The notes beneath the pieces are model-generated. The model made no database searches. It was not told the origin of the DNA and saw only the letters and a program-made list of their open reading frames with translations. A stretch of DNA of 39,387 bases from Verrucomicrobiota bacterium (GTDB lineage: Bacteria > Verrucomicrobiota > Verrucomicrobiia > Limisphaerales > SIBE01), in contig JACQWK010000431.1 of the NCBI GenBank assembly GCA_016209525.1, positions 1-39,387 of the forward strand, given 5' to 3'. The position numbers and the translations under genes were made by a program. Positions within the stretch are counted from its first letter, which is position 1, and each line of letters begins with the position of its first letter. Shown piece after piece: positions 32,924 to 39,387 of this stretch.

Positions 32924-33437
32924 AAACAGTTGTCCCGCGGCAGGAGCGCGGGCAGCCTGCCCGCGCGCTTCTCAGAATTCCCGGCAAAGTGCCGCTAGGA
33001 CGGGCCGTCCAGCGCACTGCCAGAATCAGACCTCTCGGAACTCGTGCGTGATTGAGTGACTAAAGAGTGAGTTGTTCCAAGACGCTCATGTGGTCGGCGA
33101 AGGCGCCGACCACGGCACGCGAAGGCGCGTGCGCTCCCGTTCGTTGGCGCACTCCAAACGCTGGCGCTCTTTTATCGTAGTCTCAGGCAGACGATTAGTC
33201 TTGGATTCAAGTGCTGTCCCGAGTTGTTCGTAGCGCCGGATTTCGAGCGGCAAGTTGCGAGATCGCAGACTTCGTGGTGCACGGGGTAGGAATGCCTCGG
33301 AACCTGCCGACAGGAATGTCGGCGTTACGTGGCGGCCCTGAGTTGGTCACGTTGATTGTGGCGGCCACTCCGTCCGTACGCTTCCGCTTCTTCATGCCGT
33401 CTTCATCACATTCGCAAATCGGCCAGTCAATGCCTCC
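32924..33437. other. Gene-free stretch with repeats
   Basis: It contains a GCGCGGGCAG/CTGCCCGCGC hairpin (32946-32966) and the second copy (33104-33137) of the GC-rich repeat seen at 4553-4587. Part of that copy (GTGGTCGGCG...CGCCGACCAC, 33090-33113) is itself palindromic. No ORF is convincing. Confidence 0.5.
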
Positions 33438-34712
33438 TCAATTAAAGCGGTTCTTCCGATACGCCCCCATCGCCGGCGCCTCGGGATTCACGTCGGGGCC
33501 GAAGTAGCGGAGCGTGACGAGCGGCTCCGTCTCACTTGTGTTCTCGAACGTCACGCCGGCCTTCGCGCCGTCCTCGGTGCAGAAATATTCGTCTTCGGTC
33601 AACTCGTGGAAGCGGATCAACTTCGGAGAATTGAGCGGCTGGCCGTTGATCGTGCCTTTGCCTTGGACGCAAATCAGGCCGTAAGCGCCGCGGTCCTTCA
33701 CGGTGCAGCGCACGCCGGGCTCGACCGTGAGCTCCTTGGCGGTGAAATATTGTTTGCCGTTGATGTCGCCATAGACAATCCAGCGGTCCACGAAACCTTC
33801 CTTGCGGGTATCGGCCACGGGCACGGGCTCCAGGTAATGGTGATCCTTGAACTTGGGATCGACGTTCGCGTCCCAGTCGAGCTGGTCCACGATGAAGTCG
33901 AGATCCTTGTGTTTGCTCTTGGGCATGTCTTTCACGAGCAGGCTCCACGGCACGTAGCGGCCTTCGACCATGCTTTGATACATGCCGAACACATCACTGC
34001 CCCATTGCGGCTCATACGTGCAGAGCGAGCCGGGCGCGTGGAGAATGCACGGGCCGACCAGCCAGCCGGTGCCAGGCTTGAGGCGATAGGCTTTCGAAAG
34101 ATCAAGGATGCCGTTATCGCCCTTGTTCCAATCTTCAAGGCACTTCCGCACTTGCGCTTTCGTGGTGCCTGGTTCGAGGCCGAAGAATGTGTAGGGAAAA
34201 TTGTTGCCGACGTTGTTGTGCTGCGGCGGGAAGTAATAGCTCTCCGGCTTGCCTTCCTGTTTGACGAGCCTGGCCTGTTTCTCGTTCTGGTGCATGTGGT
34301 GCGGGATCGGCCCCATGTTGTCGAAGAATTTGGAATAGACCGGCCAGCGCTTGTATTTGTTCCAAAGCCGCTTCCCGATCAGCGTCGCTCCGCAATCGGC
34401 TACGGCTTGGCGAAGCGTGAAGCGTTGTCGGCCAACCACGACATAACTCAACCCTTCGTCCGGCACGCGTCCTTCGTTGGCCGCTTCGGTCGTGGAAGCG
34501 AACCAGCGCTCGTCAATGCCGCCGCGGTTCGCGCCGTAGGCGTAGGTGTCGTCGGGGTGCAGCTTGAGGCGCAGTCCGGGCTGGAGAAATGACCGCGGCA
34601 CCCAAGTCGGCGCGAGGCGGAGCAAGCCGCCGGTCACGGACAACTCGGCTTCAACTTTCGATTGGGTATTGCCTTTGATCGTGCGTAGAGAAGTGACCGT
34701 GTTAGTACTCAT
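33438..34712 (-). CDS. Cupin protein resembling class I mannose-6-phosphate isomerase
   Basis: It is 424 residues long, cytoplasmic in appearance. Metal-site candidates are PHHMHQNEKQA (residues 137-147) and the later LVGPCILHAPGSLCTYEPQW; these His and Glu positions are placed as in ManA-type cupins. A second cupin-like half (GVRCTVKDRGAYGLICVQGK to FHELTEDEYFC) follows. The sequence is far from standard ManA, with long inserts such as the NVGNNFPYTFFGLEPG region, so the sugar substrate is uncertain. A fragment of a different cupin gene lies just upstream (34815-34919). Confidence 0.72.
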   Translation of the reverse strand: MSTNTVTSLRTIKGNTQSKVEAELSVTGGLLRLAPTWVPRSFLQPGLRLKLHPDDTYAYGANRGGIDERWFASTTEAANEGRVPDEGLSYVVVGRQRFTLRQAVADCGATLIGKRLWNKYKRWPVYSKFFDNMGPIPHHMHQNEKQARLVKQEGKPESYYFPPQHNNVGNNFPYTFFGLEPGTTKAQVRKCLEDWNKGDNGILDLSKAYRLKPGTGWLVGPCILHAPGSLCTYEPQWGSDVFGMYQSMVEGRYVPWSLLVKDMPKSKHKDLDFIVDQLDWDANVDPKFKDHHYLEPVPVADTRKEGFVDRWIVYGDINGKQYFTAKELTVEPGVRCTVKDRGAYGLICVQGKGTINGQPLNSPKLIRFHELTEDEYFCTEDGAKAGVTFENTSETEPLVTLRYFGPDVNPEAPAMGAYRKNRFN

Positions 34713-35303
34713 GATTTGGTTTTCGGTTTCGTTCCACCCTGTTTAGTGTGGCGCTCCGGCTGCGTCAATCTTCTCCATCCGGAGGAGATTCAGCGGGTTG
34801 AAGCCGATCAGCGATCACAAAGGCGGTAGCGGCACGCCGTCGCGCCGGAATTTGTGATCGGTGCCTTTCGGCGATTTGCGTTCGATCCAGGGGATGTTGT
34901 TGAGATTGGCTTTCTTCATTGTTTGGCTTTGGAGACGGTTTGGCTTGCTGAGCGGAGACTGCTTCAACGGAGAACCTGCACGATTTTGCGATCCAGCATT
35001 GGGACCATGAACCAACTGAAATTCCGCTCATCCATCTTCCGGACACCTTCTTCCACACCGGGAGAGAAGGACGGGATGAGGGGGCGCTGTTCATGGAAAC
35101 TTCCATACCGAACCTTGTATAAAGACTGGAATTTCCTTTGGCGAGTCGATCGGTGACGGTGCCCCCACAAGGTGTCGGTAACGCCGGCTTGCAGCCTGCG
35201 CCGGCTCGAAATATCCGAACAGGCCGGAGCTTTCGCCGCCCTGCCGCGGCGTCCCTGCCTCACCTCGCGACTGAAAGATGCAGGCTCGCTGCAAAAGCGC
35301 AGC
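34713..35303. other. Intergenic stretch with one cupin remnant
   Basis: Apart from the remnant at 34815-34919 no coding sequence is convincing. GCCGGCTTGCAGCCTGCGCCGGC near 35188-35210 forms a small imperfect hairpin. Confidence 0.4.
34815..34919 (-). pseudogene. Truncated N-terminus of a small cupin gene
   Basis: The ATG at 34919 opens 34 codons beginning KKANLNNIPWIERKSPKG and continuing TDHKFRRDGV, the usual start of short cupin-domain proteins. Homology then stops and a TGA follows. The metal-binding part is missing, so this is a gene fragment. Confidence 0.55.
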
Positions 35304-36740
35304 TCAGAGCTCCTGAAGTCGAATGTTACGGAACTTCACTTCCGAACGGTCGTCATGGGCTTGGAGACCGATGTAACCGCGCATGGATCGGTGGAGTTCG
35401 GTGTCGATGATCTTTTCCCCGTTCATCTCCACCGCGATTTTGGGTCCTATGGCGACGATGGTCGCGGTGTTCCACTGGCCCGCGGGACGGATGACGTTCT
35501 TGGTCGGCGCCACGACGGAGTAGATCGATCCGGGTCCACCCTTCGACGGAGGACGGTCCGGAGAAGCATGAATTTGGAATTCATACCCAGTGAATGCTGG
35601 ATTCTTCTCGTGCGACGATCTGAAAAACACGCCGCTGTTGCCGCCCTGGTTGATGCTGAATTGGAATTCAAGGCGGAAGTCGGCGTATTGCTTGTCCGTG
35701 CTCAACCACGAACCGGTTCTTTCCGGATTCGTGGACCAATTCTTGCCGTTCCGTCCGATCAGTAAACCCTCTTGCGCTTGCCATTCGCCGCCCTCAATCG
35801 GTGTCCAGCCATCCAGGTTCTTTCGGTTGAAGATAGGTTTCACGCGCATTTGCTCTTCTAGAACGCGCTTCAGAAGATCGCGAGTTTTTCGAATGGCCCC
35901 GGCCTCGCCCTCCTGCACCCGGTCGCCGGACTCCACACCCACGTATCCCTGGTAACCTCCATCCCGGACAATGCGCATCATGCGGAAGTAGTCTGTTTCC
36001 TGGACCAAGCCCTCCGGAGTGAAACGCATGGATTTGGCGCTGACGCCCTTGGCGTACGGCATAAACATCTCGACGGCATCGTAGCGGTTGACCGACTCCG
36101 GAAAGTTTCCGAAATCTGGAAGGATTCCGAAATTGGGCTTGTTGACTTCCTTCATCAGCGAGATCAGCCACTGCGGGTCCGAGGAAAGACCGCCATGGTT
36201 TTCGATCGCGACGCTGAGATTCCTTTGCGCGGCGTAGTCGGCCAGGCGGACGCCGCTTTCGGCGACGTGGGCGCGCAGTTCATCGGCGCTTTGCGGCCCG
36301 CGCGCGTTGATCCGCACCATCCGGCAACCGAGATAATTCGCGGCATCGATCCATTCAAAGGTCTTCTCGACGGCTTTGTCGCGCTCAGACTTTTCCCGCG
36401 CGCCGAGATCGCCGGTGGTGTCGAGCATGATCAGCCCCATCTTCACGCCCTCGCCCTCCGCGCGGCTCTTCAATTCGCGCAAATATTGGGTGTCCTTCGC
36501 TTTGTCGTGGAAGAATTGGTCCACGAATTCGATGCAATCGATCTCAAAGTCGCGTTTGGCGACGCGCGGGAAATCGAGATTGGTCATTTTTCCCGCTCGA
36601 AGGGTTTTGTTGAGAGACCACTCAGCGAGAGAGATCATGAAGAGGTTGTTGGGTTCATCGGCTTGCATAAGGCGGACAGGGAACACGGAGAAGGAGAAAC
36701 TGCTGCCGACAGTGAGTTTAAGAAAAGTTCGTCGTTTCAT
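35304..36740 (-). CDS. Tat-exported TIM-barrel (xylose isomerase-like) protein fused to DUF1080 domain
   Basis: It is 478 residues long from the ATG at 36740; the frame is open further upstream without need. A twin-arginine signal is visible (MKRRTFLKLTVGSSF). Residues about 30-290 form a sugar-isomerase/epimerase TIM barrel: IEFVDQFFHDKA, LIMLDTTGDLG, ENHGGLSSDPQWLISLMKEV, LPDFGNFPES, YVGVESGD. Residues about 295-478 are a DUF1080 (3-keto-disaccharide hydrolase) beta-sandwich: NLDGWTPIEGGEWQAQEG, GVFFRSSHEKNPAFTGYEFQ, GYIGLQAHD. This pairs an isomerase-like barrel with a glycoside-cleaving or binding domain for sugars in the periplasm; the substrate is unknown. Confidence 0.85.
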   Translation of the reverse strand: MKRRTFLKLTVGSSFSFSVFPVRLMQADEPNNLFMISLAEWSLNKTLRAGKMTNLDFPRVAKRDFEIDCIEFVDQFFHDKAKDTQYLRELKSRAEGEGVKMGLIMLDTTGDLGAREKSERDKAVEKTFEWIDAANYLGCRMVRINARGPQSADELRAHVAESGVRLADYAAQRNLSVAIENHGGLSSDPQWLISLMKEVNKPNFGILPDFGNFPESVNRYDAVEMFMPYAKGVSAKSMRFTPEGLVQETDYFRMMRIVRDGGYQGYVGVESGDRVQEGEAGAIRKTRDLLKRVLEEQMRVKPIFNRKNLDGWTPIEGGEWQAQEGLLIGRNGKNWSTNPERTGSWLSTDKQYADFRLEFQFSINQGGNSGVFFRSSHEKNPAFTGYEFQIHASPDRPPSKGGPGSIYSVVAPTKNVIRPAGQWNTATIVAIGPKIAVEMNGEKIIDTELHRSMRGYIGLQAHDDRSEVKFRNIRLQEL

Positions 36741-37093
36741 AGGCGCGGGGAAATTCAGCACGAAACGAAGGAAACGGAAAGCAGAAAACGACCCTTTGGC
36801 GCGCGAGGCCCGAGTTTGTTCGGAGCGGCGGGCGGGTCGCCAGCCGGAGGGGCGGGCATCTTGCCCGACGGAACCTGGGCCCGAAACCGAGGCTGCCGCT
36901 ACGGCGCTGCCGACAATTCGGAGCTGCACGGCCGCGGTTGAGGCAGCCGGGAGCAGAATGTTCGGAACTCTCACACTTTGTAAAGTGTGAGAGTTCCTTT
37001 ACGGACCAAAAGCTTGTCCCAGAATCCCCATCGATCGTAGCCGCCAAGTCCTGACTCAAGGTTCACAAACCTCCCAATCTCAAATCTGAAATC
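36741..37093. other. Intergenic region between two minus-strand genes
   Basis: It holds the perfect palindrome at 36964-36997 and GC-rich repeat-like sequence near 36830-36870 (GGCGGGCGTC-type). No gene is recognised. Confidence 0.4.
36964..36997. repeat. Perfect 34-base palindrome
   Basis: GGAACTCTCACACTTT (36964-36979) is the exact reverse complement of AAAGTGTGAGAGTTCC (36982-36997) with a GT centre. It lacks a following T-run, so it is more like a mobile or operator-type palindrome than a terminator. Confidence 0.85.
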
Positions 37094-37110
37094 TCAAATC
37101 TGAAATCTCA
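37076..37110. repeat. AATCTGAAATCTCA tandem repeat at the 3' end of the GT41 gene
   Basis: AAATCTGAAATCTC is repeated in tandem. Read on the minus strand it supplies the final codons (LRFQI) and the TGA (37094-37096) of the glycosyltransferase gene. Confidence 0.75.
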
Positions 37111-39067
37111 GGTGCCGATCCCAAAGTAACGCGAGCGTTTCTCCCAGTTCGCTGCCGTACGCGGCGTAGTCCATGAGCGGGGATTGTCGAAGCTGCTCGC
37201 GAATTTGCCGGCGCATGGGTTCGGTTTGTTTGCCGAACCGCTCGGCGGCGACGGCCTTTTCGATGAATTCGTCGATGTCCGACGCCACGTTCCCGCTCAG
37301 GCCGACATTCTCCAGGAGACCCACACCCTGCCGTGAGACGTAGCTGTTCCCGGCCAAGGTCAGCACCGGCACACCCATCCAGAGAGCGTCCCAGGTCGTG
37401 ACACCGCCGTTGTAGGGGAAGGGATCCAGCATCAGATCGATGGAATGGTGGTATTCGAGATACCCGGCCTGGGATGTTTGTGGCACGAACCAAAGCTGCT
37501 CTGGCATGACCCCGTGCGCGGCGAACTTCGCGCGGAGCCGGCGTTCATGCTCCGGATCGTTCCGCACCAGCAGCATCAGGCGCGATTTCGGACACCGCCG
37601 GAGGATGACGCTCCAGGCGCGAGCGCACGCCGCGCTGATCTTGCTCGGATTATTCAGACAGCCGAAGACGAAGTTGCCGCTCGAATCGCCGCTGGCAGCC
37701 CGCGGCTCCGCGGCGTCGCCAGGAGGCACGCACACCCACGCGGTTTTGGAAAGGCGCACGAGCTTCTCTGTGTAGAGCGGGTCCGTGACTCCGGGCGGAT
37801 CGGCGTGCGCGTCGGTAATCCGATAGTGCATGACCTCCAGACCCGTGGTGTTGGGATAGGCGAACATCGTCACTTGCATCGGCGCCGGCAGCCGCGCGAA
37901 CACGAGCAAACGATGGCCGCCGGTGTGACCCGAAAGATCGAGGAGGATGTCGATAGCGTCGTCATGGATCAGCTTGGCGGCGGCGTCATCGGAAAGATGG
38001 CCGATCCGGCGCCAGCTTGGAACGAGCGACTGCAGCTTCTGCGTGGTGGGATCGGCCAGCGATCCGTTGTCGTAGATGTAGAGCGAAAAGCGGTCGCGGC
38101 TCAAATGGCGGCAAAAAACTTCAGCCACGCGGCCCACCGGGTGCTGGCGGAAATCAGCGGACACCAATCCTAACCGCAGCGTTCGCCCTCTGGAAGGCGC
38201 GCGGGCCGTTTGCTGGCAAAGCCGGACGAGTCCTTGGCCATGGCGTTGCGCCCACTCGCGATGCGCGGCGGCAATCTTGTCCGGATCGACACCGGACTGG
38301 TAGTGCAAGGCCACGATCAAGTTGCTGTGGGTGACGGGTGAGTCGGGGTTTTGCCGCATCGCTTCTTGGTAACACGCAATGGCCTTTTCGTGTTCTCCCA
38401 GGTCCAGCCAAGTATTGCCGAGATTGCTCAAGATAGCCGGATCGTCGGGTTTCAAGGACAGCGCACGCGTGTAGGATTCGATGGCTTGGCCCGTGCGAGC
38501 GCGCTGCCGAAACAGATTCCCAAGCCCCCAAAGCGCTCGCACGTAATTGGGATTCACGTTCAGAGCTGACTGTAACGCCTCCTGCGCTTCTCCCCAACGT
38601 CCCGCCTCCATCAGAACATGTCCCAACAAGCTCAAGGTCTCGGCATCCTTGGGGCGAAGCTTCGCGGCCGCCCGCAAATGTTCACACGCCTTCTCCAGTT
38701 GTCCTAAGCCAAGGTGATAGCGAGCGAGACCCACGTGACTTTCAAAGTTTAAGCGGTCGAAGTCTAATCCGCGTTCGCAAATCGCGCGTGCTTCTTCCCT
38801 TTTCCCCAGCGCGGCCAAAATAGTTCCCTTCTCAATGAGAAACTCGGTCTTGCGTGATTGGAGATTCAATGCCGTTCCGATCAACTCCAAGGCCATGCGG
38901 GGATCGCCGGCCAAGCGGGCGATCTGGGCCATCAGGAACCAAACCTCGCCCTGGCCCGGATCGTGTTCGAGGCATTTTCTCAGTAAGGTCGAAGCCTCAA
39001 CCAATTTGCCCTCGGCAATCCACTCCTGGGCCGTGACCAGGTCTCTTGATTTCGCACGATGCTGCAT
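37094..39067 (-). CDS. TPR-repeat glycosyltransferase, GT41 (O-GlcNAc transferase/SPINDLY-like)
   Basis: It is 657 residues long. Residues about 10-255 are six or seven tetratricopeptide repeats (for example HVGLARYHLGLGQLEKACEH, ALWGLGNLFRQRARTGQAIE, AILSNLGNTWLDLGEHEKAI). Residues about 295-650 are the GT-B catalytic part of family GT41: His309 in VSADFRQHPVGRVAEVF, Lys476 in FGCLNNPSKISAACARAW, and DPFPYNGGVTTWDALWMGVP (548-567) with the nucleotide-sugar TT pair. The enzyme is expected to transfer a sugar from a nucleotide donor to protein Ser/Thr or another acceptor, with the TPRs choosing the substrate. It has no signal peptide. The last residues LRFQI come from a tandem repeat. Confidence 0.88.
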   Translation of the reverse strand: MQHRAKSRDLVTAQEWIAEGKLVEASTLLRKCLEHDPGQGEVWFLMAQIARLAGDPRMALELIGTALNLQSRKTEFLIEKGTILAALGKREEARAICERGLDFDRLNFESHVGLARYHLGLGQLEKACEHLRAAAKLRPKDAETLSLLGHVLMEAGRWGEAQEALQSALNVNPNYVRALWGLGNLFRQRARTGQAIESYTRALSLKPDDPAILSNLGNTWLDLGEHEKAIACYQEAMRQNPDSPVTHSNLIVALHYQSGVDPDKIAAAHREWAQRHGQGLVRLCQQTARAPSRGRTLRLGLVSADFRQHPVGRVAEVFCRHLSRDRFSLYIYDNGSLADPTTQKLQSLVPSWRRIGHLSDDAAAKLIHDDAIDILLDLSGHTGGHRLLVFARLPAPMQVTMFAYPNTTGLEVMHYRITDAHADPPGVTDPLYTEKLVRLSKTAWVCVPPGDAAEPRAASGDSSGNFVFGCLNNPSKISAACARAWSVILRRCPKSRLMLLVRNDPEHERRLRAKFAAHGVMPEQLWFVPQTSQAGYLEYHHSIDLMLDPFPYNGGVTTWDALWMGVPVLTLAGNSYVSRQGVGLLENVGLSGNVASDIDEFIEKAVAAERFGKQTEPMRRQIREQLRQSPLMDYAAYGSELGETLALLWDRHLRFQI

Positions 39068-39149
39068 CGATCAAACGTTCGGGAAGGTTCCGGTTAGAAG
39101 CCGCCGACGTACTGAGGAGACGTTAGCATGGATTACACGATAAGAGTAT

Positions 39150-39195
39150 GTAGTCCCGCCTTTAGGCGGCACGGACCGGCTAAAGCCGGGACTAC
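39150..39195. repeat. GTAGTCCCG palindromic element, copy 2
   Basis: GTAGTCCCGCCTTTAGGCGG pairs with CCGGCTAAAGCCGGGACTAC. It is inverted relative to the copy at 32736-32781; both are 46 bases between the GTAGT/ACTAC ends. Confidence 0.85.
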
Positions 39196-39310
39196 GAGCA
39201 CCGCGCTTTAGTCTATCCCACCGTCTCCACAGTAAGGAGGCGGCTTCTAATTTCGGGTTTCGGATTTCTGGTCTGCCAAACAGTTCGTAAACAAACTGAC
39301 ATCAAACGTG

Positions 39311-39372
39311 CCCCTCACCCCAGCCCTCTCCCCTTCAGATGGGGAGAGGGTGGCCGTAGGCCGCGTGAGGGG
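39311..39372. repeat. CTCTCCCC-type nested hairpin, copy 2
   Basis: The inner stem is CCCTCTCCCC (39324-39333) with GGGGAGAGGG (39341-39350). The outer stem is CCCCTCAC (39311-39318) with GTGAGGGG (39365-39372). The related copy is at 13406-13436. Confidence 0.75.
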
Positions 39373-39387
39373 GGTCTGCTTATTTTC

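Larger units (their letters stand above)
39068..39387. other. Repeat-filled end of window
   Basis: It contains the GTAGTCCCG element (39150-39195) with its flank, a TTTCGG(G/A)TTTCGGATTT stretch near 39254-39270 and the CTCTCCCC hairpin (39311-39372). No gene is seen. Confidence 0.6.

Overview
The window looks like a chromosomal segment of a Verrucomicrobiota bacterium, most likely of the Pedosphaera/Limisphaerales type. This is inferred from gene content: an HzsA-like di-heme protein, a TIM-barrel/DUF1080 fusion, secreted proteins ending in FYRLRR, a GT41 TPR protein, and intergenic DNA packed with small palindromic repeats. GC content looks high overall (judged by eye) with a poorer patch around 4850-6600. 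There is no rRNA, complete tRNA, CRISPR array or recognisable transposase gene.

Left part (1-6654) is accessory. It holds an unidentified partial gene, two doubtful small ORFs, a PIN-domain toxin with its small basic partner and a follower gene, a stand-alone tRNA 3' end at 2765-2799 that looks like an integration scar, a secreted lipase-like hydrolase and a decayed ParE/RelE-type toxin-antitoxin pair. Next to these is the most interesting unit: a TIR domain fused to a phosphoribosyltransferase-like domain (5443-6654), followed 47 bases later by an inositol-monophosphatase-family gene (4607-5395). I propose this pair as a candidate NAD+/nucleotide-based defence module.

Middle left (6642-13254, minus strand) is a tightly coupled operon, transcribed ATP-grasp, folP, cdaA, cdaR-like, glmM, phosphohexomutase. 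It links c-di-AMP synthesis to peptidoglycan precursor supply. The TIR gene overlaps the end of this operon, so it may ride on a housekeeping promoter.

Middle (13481-24654) has a small lipoprotein, remnants of a subtilisin and Ig-like surface proteins, a secreted beta-propeller protein, the C-terminal half of carB followed by an M20 deacetylase, a secreted aldose epimerase, and two coupled trypsin-like/PDZ genes. The second of these has lost the usual catalytic His and Ser and carries its PDZ domain inside the protease fold.

Right part (25100-39067) has a uroporphyrinogen-decarboxylase-family gene, the HzsA-like di-heme protein, a Tudor-like hypothetical, cutA, a divergent second dihydropteroate-synthase-like gene, a multi-spanning DUF4203-type protein, a mannose-6-phosphate-isomerase-like cupin, a Tat-exported TIM-barrel/DUF1080 protein and a TPR-GT41 glycosyltransferase. 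Several genes begin, end or are interrupted in dispersed repeats, which suggests that these repeats shape gene ends in this genome.
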